A stretch of 13,741 bases of DNA from positions 1 to 13,741 of the forward strand of contig JBFLVQ010000197.1 in the NCBI GenBank assembly GCA_040758525.1, in the 5' to 3' direction. The notes below the pieces were generated by a model, which was not told where the DNA came from, ran no database searches, and worked only from the letters and a program-made list of their open reading frames with translations. A program made the translations under genes and the position numbers. The DNA comes from JBFLVQ01 sp040758525 (lineage in GTDB: Bacteria > Acidobacteriota > Blastocatellia > Chloracidobacteriales > JADJPF01). Shown here one piece after another: positions 6,924 through 13,741 of this stretch. How positions within the stretch are numbered: the first letter of the stretch is position 1; the number at the start of each line of letters is the position of its first letter.

Positions 6924-9900
6924 TTATCTAACTTGCGGGATAAGGCGGCCTTGATCGAGCCAGAAGGGATTTTTTTCTCTTATTATTTTGGCAATCCCTC
7001 TGCGATTGCGTGACTCTAGTCTGATATTCCAGATCTTTGCCGTATTATCCAGGCTAGTAGTGATAATATTAAAACCATTCTTGCTAAACGAAGCTGATAG
7101 CACACCGTATCTATGACCTTCCAGCGAATCTAACAACTTACCGGTAGCAGCTTCCCAAATCTTTGCCATGCTGTCTCTGCTTGCTGTTACTATTAACTGA
7201 CTATCTGGACTGAATGACGCCATTAAGACTTCATTGCTATGATCGTCAAGGGAACTTATCAGCCTGCCAGTTTGGGCATCCCATACTTTGGCAGTATTAT
7301 CAGCACTGGCTGTGACTATATACTTACCATCAGGACTGAACGATACAGAATTGATACTCTTTTTATGGCCTGCTAGCACAGCGAGTAGTTTGCCATTGTA
7401 AGTATTCCATACTTTTGCGATTCTATCTGTATTAACGGTAATAATCTTCTCACCATCACTACTAAGATTGACTGCCGACAGAGCTGTCTTATGTCCGGGG
7501 ATAGATAAGAGCTCTTTGCCGGCAATGATGTCCCATACTTTAATACTATCTTCGCTGGCTGTAATTAAATACCTGCCATCAGGATGAAATATTGCTGTAT
7601 TAATATCCTCTTTATGACCTTTTAGAATGGCAATACAATCTCCTGTTCTGGTATTCCATACTCTTACAGTTTTATCCATGCTAGTAGTAACGAGCTGCTT
7701 TCCATCAGTATTGAAGTTGGCAAGAAGAACATCGCGCTTATGTCCCATTAATGTAAAAATGGTATTACCACGCTCACTATCCCATATTTTGGCAGTATTA
7801 TCAGCACTAGCTGTAACCAGATATTTATCATCAGGACTGAACGATACAGAATTGATGTTCTTTTTATGGCCTGCTAGCACAACGAGTAGTTTGCCATTGT
7901 AAGTATTCGATACTTTTGCGGTTCTATCCGCATTGATGGTGACAATCTTCTCACCATTATTACTAAAGCTGCTAATAATATTTCTTGTTCTATATCCTGC
8001 CAATGAAGATAAGAGCTTGCTATGAGATGTATCCCAGATCTGGGCAGTTTTATCAGCACTAGACGTAACCATTCTCTTGCCGTCTGGGCTGAAGGCTGCG
8101 AATGTAACAAACGCACTATGACCTTGCAATGTATCTAACAATTTGCCGCTCACAGTATCCCATACCTTAGCAGTTTTATCATTGCTAGCAGCTATTATAC
8201 GTAAGCCATCCGGGCTAAAAGATGCTGTAGAGAGCTCGCTATTGAAATTTGGGATTGTGGTAAATAGCTTGCCGCTCTCTGCTTCCCACACTCTGGCAAC
8301 TCTATCTTCACTAACTGTAATAACCTTATCGCCTAATGGACTGAACAGAGCAGACTGGATGCCGGTTGCTGGCCATTTGCTGGCAGCAATCAATTTACCT
8401 TCTAGTGCATCCCAGATTCTTAGACTGCCATCTTTCGTTGCCGTTACTAGGCGACGACCATCTGAGCTGTAGTTGATTACCGTGAGATCAGTAGATTGTG
8501 GTCCCAGTGTAAAGACCGCTTTGCTACTGGCCTTATCCCAAATAATCGCCGTCTTATCTGTACTGGCCGTGGCAATATGTTTATTATCGGGACTTAATGA
8601 GATCGCTTTAATTGGTTGAGTGTGAGCTTTAATTACCGCGATCGGTTGCGCAGCCAATAGATCCCACACTTTAATATTATTATCATCTTCTAAGATCGCG
8701 AGTTGATGTCCATCTAAACTGAAAGTCGCGGTTGAGATTAGGCCTTTATCAATATTAAGTGAGACTAGCTGTTCTCCTGTGTAAGCGTTCCAGACTCTCA
8801 CAGTATTGTCTAGACTGGCTGTTAAAATAAGGTTGCCATCCTGGCTAAAATCGACCTTGATAATATTGAAGGTATGGCCTGTTAAAGAATGTTGCAAGTG
8901 TCCGCTCGCTACATCCCAGACTTTAACGCTATTGTCATCGCTTGCTGTCACTACCTGTTTACCATTGGGACTGAAGCGGGCAATCGACACCAGAGATTTA
9001 TGTCCAGTCAATTGCCATAGCTGAGCATCAATCGGAGCTAAGCATTGCGCAAGCATAAAACGGAGTGCCGATGTATATCGACCAGCTTGATAGACCTCAT
9101 TGAGATATATCAACGCACGTGCATGATTGCCTCTTAGCAACTCTTGCCGGCCTTGTTCTTCATATAGATCTAGTAATTTATCTCTCGCTTGTGCAGCATT
9201 CTCTTCTGCTTGAAGAGAGATCTGTTTAGCTTGTTGGGCATTCTTTTTCGCAATCTCGGACTGCTGTTGTGCTTCTAGGGCATTTGTCTCGGCTCGCTGA
9301 CGTTGTTCATCGGCACGCAATTTTTCCTTGTGAGCCTCTAGGGTCTTTGCTTCTGCGCGCTCCTTTTCCATAAGCGCCTGTTGGGCATTCTTTTCAGTCT
9401 CATTGCGTTGCCAGGCCAGTACCAGTAGACCTGTAGCCAATATGATAAAAAGAAGAACAGCAAAGAGATTTCGACGTCGCTGTATACGTACTGCATCAGC
9501 AAGACTGGCATTAGCAAAAGCTGCCTCTATTTCTGTGATCTTGCCAGGATAGCTGGCACGCCATATTCTGTACTCTATCAGTGCTTCATCACGCCAGAGT
9601 AGTCCTTGTGGACGCCCACGCTCATGCCATTGATTTGCTGCTGAGCGTAACTGATCACGTAGTCGCACACTTTCTCTGTCTTCCTGTCGCCATTTGATTA
9701 GTCTTGGCCAGGCAGTAATCAATGCTTCGTGGGCAATCTCTATACGCTCTCTGCCTTGCTCACCTTCAGATACAACTAGCAAGCGTGCAGAGATAAGTTT
9801 TTCTACTACCATTCTATTGCCTAGCGTGACAGTTAATTCATCTAGTGGTAGAAATGCGCGAGTACCTTCACTAGTAATCAATTGTCGGAAAGTTTCGCGT

Positions 9901-12728
9901 ACAACAGACTGTTCTTGCTGAGTCATTGACATTAGGGTGGCTTCGGCGTGCTGTGCTAATGCGCCGCCTACCCCGCCCATTGCCTGGTATGTCTGTCTCA
10001 ACAATTTTTTAAAATGGCGATCACGAAACTCCCACAGTCGAGCTACAGTAAAAGCCAATAAGGGCAATGCTCCTGGTTGATCAGCAATCTCTTTAACAAT
10101 CTCTTCTGGTAACTCCTCATCTTCAAATTCATAGCCAAATTGCTGAGCCGGTTTTTTTAGAATCTGAATTAATTCTTCTCTTGCTGGAGTGACAAGCAGT
10201 TCTAGCGCTGTAGTTAGGCGGTCGCGTAAGCCCGGTAATTGTTTGGCACGTATGAGAAAATCATCTCGCGTAATGATCACAAGACGTATAGAGTCTTCTG
10301 CCGATTGTGCTGCTAACATTAATGATTTAGAGAAGAGTTGACGCTCTTCACTATCCGTACAGAGTGTAAAGAGTTCTTCGAACTGATCAACAACCAAGAC
10401 AAGCGTAATAGCATGCTTTTCGGTGAAAGCTCTCAATGTATTGGTGAGGTATTCACAGTTGTTGATCGATTGCTCGCGCAATTTGGTTATCTCAATGCCT
10501 GATTTCTTGAGCCGCTGTTCCAGTGTAGCAAATGGTGTTGATCCTGGACGTATGGTAATGGCTTGCCAATTTGTCGGCAGTTCAGCAATCACACCGGCTT
10601 GAATAAAAGAACTTTTACCGGCACCCGAAGCACCTACTAGCACCAGCATAGGCTGTATACGTAAGCGATTGAGAAATGCATCAGACTCACGCTCTCTACC
10701 GAAGAAGAGATCTGTATCTGCAGTTGTAAAGGCGGTCAACCCCAGATAAGGTGTGCGCTCATATGTTGTTTTGTCAGCTTTTCCTGTATTGTCTGAGAAG
10801 AAATGGGTACGAAACCATTCCCAAATAGATTCATCATGCCGCTCGAAGCCGTATGGCAATGCTACCAACTTTGCCCCATAGCGGCCTTTGCCTTCAAAAA
10901 AGAAGAGCGATTCAGGACTGCCAGGCGATGGCTGAGCGGCTTGTACAATCGGCCACAATGAGAGCAGAACACACTCTTCCATATCGATCAGATAGGTATA
11001 TTCTTTTGCTTGTCTGTCAATCGTATCATCAGCCAAAGGTGATACTCTTAACCCAGACCATTGCTGCCATTTATTCCCATTACCTGACACGATTCGATAG
11101 TAGAGAAGGAATGAGAGTGCTTCTAGCAATTGGGAAAGCTCTCTCAACTGTTGAATTAACTCTTCGATGGCATCTTTTTCTCTGGCGCTATGTGTTATCT
11201 TCTGCTGCCAAATCAACAACTGATCAACGTGCTTGCTAATGCTACTCGGCTGTGTACTGCCGGGTGCAAAAAAGAGCGATACCAATTCTGGCATAGGGAA
11301 GGCAGCGCGCTCACAGGCAAAAGGCCGACACAACTCTTTTGCTAGTGTCCACCATTCCGATAATGTGAGGCTATCACTGCGCAGTTTGCGCAAGGCATTG
11401 AGGGCCAGATCAGAATCAGTCTTATTACCGCTGCCAATCTTAGTGCGACAAGCCAGCGCTAGTATTCCAATATAGCGTAGTGCTACTTGCAGAATTACAG
11501 AAATCTGATTGAGTGCTTGATGTGCACTAAACATTTCACTCAGTGCGGCAACTGCTTCTGCCAATGGCTGAGGCCCTTTCGTAATTAGTGCGCTATTGAG
11601 TGTTTCATCGAGTTGAGGTAGGCTGATTCTTTTCTCTGTATAACCTGCTGCTAGTTGAAAAGCATTGCAAAACTCCATTGCTGAACCATAGCGCTGTTCT
11701 GGAAGCTTAGCCATTACAGTGGCCATTACCTCATTTAGTGCAGCCGGGAAAGCCTCATCTAGTGGTAATACAGGTAGATTTTTATGCGCATGGTAATAGC
11801 CTGCTAAAGTAGTTGGTGTATTTGTCGAGAATGGATATTGACCTGTTATCACTTCGTAGCTAAGCACGCCTAGCGCATAGATATCTGCACGTGCATCAAC
11901 ATCAACAGCACTCTCCCATTGTTCAAGTGACATGTAGGATGCTGAGCCAAGGAGTCCTATTGTCCGATCATCGTCTCTCAGCTCTATTGTAGATGTAGAT
12001 GATTGTGTTGCTGGCAACATTATCTGATGATCTAGATCAAGCCATTTTGCGATACCAAAATCGAGCAGTTTAGGCAGCAGACAGCCTGCTCGCGAAATGA
12101 CCATAACATTGGCCGGTTTTAGATCACGATGCACAATGCCATAATCGTGGGCTGTTTGTACCACTTCACAGATTTTAATAAGCAGAGGAATAAAACGATT
12201 GAGAGGAATCGGTCCCTGTGTTTGCAGCAAGCGGTCGAGTGGGGTGCCATGGATCATCTCCATTGCCATCCATAATGTACCATCTGTTTCTGCCCCGAAA
12301 GCATAAATGTGGGCGGTATAAGGGTGCTCAAGATGCGCGGCAAGACGAGCCTCACGCATAAACCGCTCGATTACCTCTTTGTTATAGTGATGTTTTTGAT
12401 GTAGTACTTTGACAACGGCTTCGCGCGCTAGTGATAATTGCTCGGCACGATAAACAACTCCAAAGCCGCCTATGCCGATCTGTTCATGTATAAGAAAATC
12501 ACCAAGTGTACGACCAGTCAGTGAATAGTTCGATTCAACAAGCTTTTCTAAGGCATTGCTGCCAAGAAAATTGATCTCTTCGGCTTGTTGATAAGCTTCC
12601 AGAAGAGTATAGATCTCGCTAATAATAGATGGATCTTGACAGGTAGTGACAAGATAAGCATCACGCTGTGAAGGTTCTAGAGCAAGCACAGCAAGTAATA
12701 ACTGGTAGATCTGCTTCTCTCTTTCCAT
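6924..12728 (-). CDS. Giant Ser/Thr protein kinase - nSTAND1 NTPase - transmembrane - WD40 protein
   Basis: 1934 residues in six parts. (1) Hanks-type kinase, about 77-355: glycine loop G85-I-G-G-F-G90, Lys107, Glu126, HRDLKPAN (200-207), DFG (223-225). (2) Helical linker, about 375-640, matching nothing I know. (3) nSTAND1-type NTPase from about 658: FFGRERE, Walker A GASGAGKSS (699-707, Lys705), Walker B LVLVVDQFEE (776-785). (4) Transmembrane helix, about 1087-1106, after RRR. (5) Coiled coil rich in Ala, Glu, Gln and Lys, about 1110-1195. (6) Sixteen WD40 repeats of about 42 residues, about 1235-1910. All key kinase residues are present, so it should be active. The usual APE is SLEQ (268-270 region), and the DFG-to-SLE segment is long and rich in Ser/Thr. 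The start lies 6 nt after the sigma-factor stop with no Shine-Dalgarno, so translation is probably coupled. No hairpin terminator follows. Probably a signalling scaffold; trigger unknown. Confidence 0.93.
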   Translation of the reverse strand: MEREKQIYQLLLAVLALEPSQRDAYLVTTCQDPSIISEIYTLLEAYQQAEEINFLGSNALEKLVESNYSLTGRTLGDFLIHEQIGIGGFGVVYRAEQLSLAREAVVKVLHQKHHYNKEVIERFMREARLAAHLEHPYTAHIYAFGAETDGTLWMAMEMIHGTPLDRLLQTQGPIPLNRFIPLLIKICEVVQTAHDYGIVHRDLKPANVMVISRAGCLLPKLLDFGIAKWLDLDHQIMLPATQSSTSTIELRDDDRTIGLLGSASYMSLEQWESAVDVDARADIYALGVLSYEVITGQYPFSTNTPTTLAGYYHAHKNLPVLPLDEAFPAALNEVMATVMAKLPEQRYGSAMEFCNAFQLAAGYTEKRISLPQLDETLNSALITKGPQPLAEAVAALSEMFSAHQALNQISVILQVALRYIGILALACRTKIGSGNKTDSDLALNALRKLRSDSLTLSEWWTLAKELCRPFACERAAFPMPELVSLFFAPGSTQPSSISKHVDQLLIWQQKITHSAREKDAIEELIQQLRELSQLLEALSFLLYYRIVSGNGNKWQQWSGLRVSPLADDTIDRQAKEYTYLIDMEECVLLSLWPIVQAAQPSPGSPESLFFFEGKGRYGAKLVALPYGFERHDESIWEWFRTHFFSDNTGKADKTTYERTPYLGLTAFTTADTDLFFGRERESDAFLNRLRIQPMLVLVGASGAGKSSFIQAGVIAELPTNWQAITIRPGSTPFATLEQRLKKSGIEITKLREQSINNCEYLTNTLRAFTEKHAITLVLVVDQFEELFTLCTDSEERQLFSKSLMLAAQSAEDSIRLVIITRDDFLIRAKQLPGLRDRLTTALELLVTPAREELIQILKKPAQQFGYEFEDEELPEEIVKEIADQPGALPLLAFTVARLWEFRDRHFKKLLRQTYQAMGGVGGALAQHAEATLMSMTQQEQSVVRETFRQLITSEGTRAFLPLDELTVTLGNRMVVEKLISARLLVVSEGEQGRERIEIAHEALITAWPRLIKWRQEDRESVRLRDQLRSAANQWHERGRPQGLLWRDEALIEYRIWRASYPGKITEIEAAFANASLADAVRIQRRRNLFAVLLFIILATGLLVLAWQRNETEKNAQQALMEKERAEAKTLEAHKEKLRADEQRQRAETNALEAQQQSEIAKKNAQQAKQISLQAEENAAQARDKLLDLYEEQGRQELLRGNHARALIYLNEVYQAGRYTSALRFMLAQCLAPIDAQLWQLTGHKSLVSIARFSPNGKQVVTASDDNSVKVWDVASGHLQHSLTGHTFNIIKVDFSQDGNLILTASLDNTVRVWNAYTGEQLVSLNIDKGLISTATFSLDGHQLAILEDDNNIKVWDLLAAQPIAVIKAHTQPIKAISLSPDNKHIATASTDKTAIIWDKASSKAVFTLGPQSTDLTVINYSSDGRRLVTATKDGSLRIWDALEGKLIAASKWPATGIQSALFSPLGDKVITVSEDRVARVWEAESGKLFTTIPNFNSELSTASFSPDGLRIIAASNDKTAKVWDTVSGKLLDTLQGHSAFVTFAAFSPDGKRMVTSSADKTAQIWDTSHSKLLSSLAGYRTRNIISSFSNNGEKIVTINADRTAKVSNTYNGKLLVVLAGHKKNINSVSFSPDDKYLVTASADNTAKIWDSERGNTIFTLMGHKRDVLLANFNTDGKQLVTTSMDKTVRVWNTRTGDCIAILKGHKEDINTAIFHPDGRYLITASEDSIKVWDIIAGKELLSIPGHKTALSAVNLSSDGEKIITVNTDRIAKVWNTYNGKLLAVLAGHKKSINSVSFSPDGKYIVTASADNTAKVWDAQTGRLISSLDDHSNEVLMASFSPDSQLIVTASRDSMAKIWEAATGKLLDSLEGHRYGVLSASFSKNGFNIITTSLDNTAKIWNIRLESRNRRGIAKIIREKNPFWLDQGRLIPQVR
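6999..9024 (-). repeat. Sixteen tandem WD40 repeats
   Basis: Sixteen units with the pattern GHxxxVxxxxFSPDGKxxxTASxDxTAKVWD repeat almost exactly every 126 bp (42 residues). The twelfth unit is one residue short (ASEDSIKVWD). Units 3, 5, 6 and 7 have lost the GH. Sixteen blades suit two eight-bladed or two seven-bladed propellers plus two spare repeats. WD40 propellers bind proteins and scaffold complexes. Confidence 0.9.
7280..7966 (-). repeat. Two 186-bp near-identical direct copies within the WD40 array
   Basis: Positions 7280-7465 and 7781-7966 align without gaps at an offset of 501 bp with about 20 differences by hand count, near 89% identity. The offset equals 167 codons, four WD40 units minus the one-residue gap of unit 12. 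Other unit pairs are much less alike at the DNA level, so this is a later duplication or gene conversion inside the array. The copy at 7908-7910 encodes Ser (TCG) where the other, at 7407-7409, has the signature Trp (TGG). Confidence 0.85.
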
Positions 12729-12734
12729 GGTGAT

Positions 12735-13310
12735 TTAGTGTAAGGGCATATTTTTATTGCTAAGCTCTCGAAACAACCAAGCACGGGCTGCTTTCCATTG
12801 ATTTTTTACTACGTCATTAGAGACTTTTAGTACTGCTGCTGTCTCTTCAATGGTAAGCTCACCAAAAAATCTCAGTTCGACAATACTACTGGCGAGCGGA
12901 TTTATCTGAGCAAAACTGGTAAGAGCATCATCAAGCGCAATAAGATCTTTATCAAGTTCTAAGACAACGTTTTCTGCCAATGTGAGACTGACTTTATCTC
13001 GATTGCCAACACGTTTTGCCGCATTGCGATTTCTAGCATGATCGACCAGTATTTGCCGCATCAGTCTGGCGGCAATACCAAAGAAGTGTGCACGGTTCTG
13101 CCAGTTTTTATCCTTGATATCAACCAGGCGTAGATAAGCTTCATTAATTAGTGCAGTTGGTTGCAAAGTATGATCGGGGCGCTCTCTCTGCATATAGTAA
13201 TTGGCTAATTGGCGCAGTTTATCAGTAACAAGAAGCATCAATTTATCTTGTGCAGCTTCATTGCCATTACACCATTCTTGCAAAAGTTGAGTGATGTCAT
13301 CAGCAGACAT
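12735..13310 (-). CDS. ECF-type RNA polymerase sigma factor (Sig-70_X6 / ECF43-like)
   Basis: 191 residues, normal for the family. Region 2 is about residues 5-95 (LLQEWCNGNEAAQDKL, ALINEAYLRLVD, NRAHFFGIAARLMRQILVDHAR) and region 4 about 125-185, with the helix-turn-helix LTIEETAAVLKVSNDVVKNQW. These motifs are those of ECF factors usually encoded beside Ser/Thr kinases in Acidobacteriota and Planctomycetota. It directs RNA polymerase to its own promoters in the cytoplasm. The start is ATG at 13308-13310, with GGAGG 6 nt upstream. It is the first gene of an operon with the kinase, 6 nt apart. No anti-sigma gene is visible. The acidic DAED-type motif of region 2.2 is replaced by TLQPTAL (Thr48 and Thr52), suggesting control by phosphorylation (inference). 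Promoter specificity cannot be read from the sequence. Confidence 0.93.
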   Translation of the reverse strand: MSADDITQLLQEWCNGNEAAQDKLMLLVTDKLRQLANYYMQRERPDHTLQPTALINEAYLRLVDIKDKNWQNRAHFFGIAARLMRQILVDHARNRNAAKRVGNRDKVSLTLAENVVLELDKDLIALDDALTSFAQINPLASSIVELRFFGELTIEETAAVLKVSNDVVKNQWKAARAWLFRELSNKNMPLH

Positions 13311-13316
13311 CTGCTA

Positions 13317-13321
13317 CCTCC
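13317..13321 (-). promoter_or_regulatory. Ribosome binding site of the sigma-factor gene
   Basis: GGAGG on the minus strand, 6 nt before the ATG. The downstream kinase gene has no such site, so this is probably the main ribosome entry point of the operon. Confidence 0.75.
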
Positions 13322-13361
13322 ATCGATAACTACGATCTGATCGGAAAATTATCACAAACAA

Positions 13362-13396
13362 ATAATAGAAAATATTTTCTATAAAGTCGCGAAATT
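13362..13396 (-). promoter_or_regulatory. Candidate promoter of the sigma/kinase operon
   Basis: On the minus strand TATTAT (13362-13367, five of six to the -10 consensus) is preceded by 17 nt and then by GCGACT, which keeps only the GAC core of a -35. A transcript would begin near 13355, giving a leader of about 45 nt. The palindrome at 13365-13382 overlaps the -10 and spacer. An ECF-type promoter for autoregulation is an alternative that cannot be decided by eye. Confidence 0.35.
13365..13382. promoter_or_regulatory. 18-bp perfect palindrome, candidate operator in the divergent region
   Basis: ATAGAAAATATTTTCTAT is its own reverse complement over 18 bp. It lies between the sigma-factor gene and the divergent secreted-protein gene and overlaps the candidate minus-strand -10. 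Size and symmetry suit a dimeric repressor. No regulator gene is visible nearby. Confidence 0.45.
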
Positions 13397-13443
13397 TTTC
13401 CCCCAGCAGAGATCGGTTTTGCGCATTAATTAATAGAAGGGAA

Positions 13444-13461
13444 TATAATATATGTAAGGAG
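13444..13461 (+). promoter_or_regulatory. Shine-Dalgarno and possible -10 of the right-edge gene
   Basis: AAGGAG (13456-13461) sits 7 nt before the ATG and fixes the start. A consensus TATAAT lies at 13444-13449, but a transcript from it would begin at about the Shine-Dalgarno, and no good -35 is at 16-18 nt (only TTGCGC at 19 nt). The -10 may therefore be chance in AT-rich DNA; the ribosome site is firm. Confidence 0.5.
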
Positions 13462-13468
13462 ATAGACA

Positions 13469-13741
13469 ATGTTTCGAAAATTAATTGCAATAATTGCACT
13501 GCTGCTTTGTGGGGTGTCTTTATCAGCACAAGCCCAGACTTTAAATGATCATACTAATACTCAACTGCTTATCAAAGGGGGCAAGCTCTCCCAAGAAGAG
13601 GCAGCAGATTTAGAAAAGAAGGTTGATACAAATGCGGAAGATCTAGCATCACGTTTTCAACTGCTCGGTTATTATTTTACTCATCGCCTCAAAGACAGAA
13701 CTGGTAGTATAAAAAATATCCGGTTGAAGCATATTTTATGG
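13469..13741 (+). CDS. Hypothetical secreted protein, N-terminal part (3' partial)
   Basis: Ninety-one codons are visible before the window ends. The start ATG has AAGGAG 7 nt upstream. MFRKLIAIIALLLCGVSLSA is a clear type I signal peptide, with likely cleavage after residue 22 (AQA). The Cys at residue 14 is not in a lipobox, so a lipoprotein is unlikely. The mature part is polar and helical (SQEEAADLEKKVDTNAEDLASR then FQLLGYYFTHR), and its NAEDLASRFQLLGYYF stretch looks like the first helices of a TPR-like repeat protein. I cannot assign a function. It is transcribed divergently from the sigma/kinase operon and shares the 158-bp intergenic region and its palindrome, so common control is possible. 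Confidence 0.8.
   Translation, partial: MFRKLIAIIALLLCGVSLSAQAQTLNDHTNTQLLIKGGKLSQEEAADLEKKVDTNAEDLASRFQLLGYYFTHRLKDRTGSIKNIRLKHILW

Noticed and set aside
6999..9024. Regularly spaced repeats as a CRISPR array
   Set aside because: The 126-bp period is protein-coding, the repeats are diverged and encode WD40 blades; there are no spacers.
10853..11239. A 128-codon plus-strand frame inside the kinase gene
   Set aside because: Antisense to continuous kinase-linker coding sequence, no known motif, no ribosome binding site.
13444..13449. TATAAT as a firm promoter of the right-edge gene
   Set aside because: Its start site would fall on the Shine-Dalgarno and there is no -35 at normal spacing; kept only as a possibility.
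13314..13529. A 71-codon minus-strand frame in the divergent region
   Set aside because: It overlaps the well-supported secreted-protein start on the other strand and the promoter region, and lacks a recognisable domain.

Overview
The window looks like a piece of chromosome from an Acidobacteriota member, probably of the Blastocatellia type. This is inferred from gene content, not from a marker gene. The evidence is an Oar-like TonB-dependent receptor with an N-terminal carboxypeptidase-regulatory domain, a secreted reprolysin-like metallopeptidase ending in BACON repeats, an ECF sigma factor of the Sig-70_X6 type paired with a very large Ser/Thr kinase, and moderate GC by eye. No rRNA, tRNA or CRISPR array was seen.

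Layout. From the left edge to 2807 (+) is the 3' part of a secreted zinc metallopeptidase with five tandem BACON-like domains, followed by a strong hairpin terminator. The 392-bp gap after it (2808-3199) holds that terminator, a 43-codon stretch resembling a fragment of a TcdB/SpvB-type Rhs toxin gene, and a clear terminator for the next gene. At 3200-6268 (-) is a complete 1022-residue TonB-dependent receptor, with a GTG start decided by a perfect Shine-Dalgarno and a candidate sigma-70 promoter upstream. At 6517-6893 (-) is a broken IS5-family insertion sequence: its transposase has lost its first catalytic region and its C-terminus, and only one candidate terminal repeat is left.

The right half is a two-gene minus-strand operon. 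An ECF sigma factor (12735-13310) is followed after 6 nt by a 1934-residue protein (6924-12728). In order, this protein carries a Hanks-type kinase, an uncharacterised helical linker, an nSTAND1-type NTPase, one transmembrane helix, a coiled coil and sixteen WD40 repeats. At the right edge a divergent gene (13469 onward, +) starts a secreted protein cut by the window end. The 158-bp divergent region contains an 18-bp perfect palindrome.

How the genes may work together (inference). The sigma/kinase pair forms a self-contained signalling unit with no visible anti-sigma factor. The sigma factor lacks the acidic DAED-type motif of region 2.2 and has threonines there, which suggests that the co-encoded kinase could switch it on by phosphorylation, as in the known EcfP/PknT pair. 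The STAND ATPase and WD40 array would act as the sensing and assembly module. The peptidase, the receptor and the right-edge protein are exported or envelope proteins, and the sequence does not show whether they are targets of this sigma factor.
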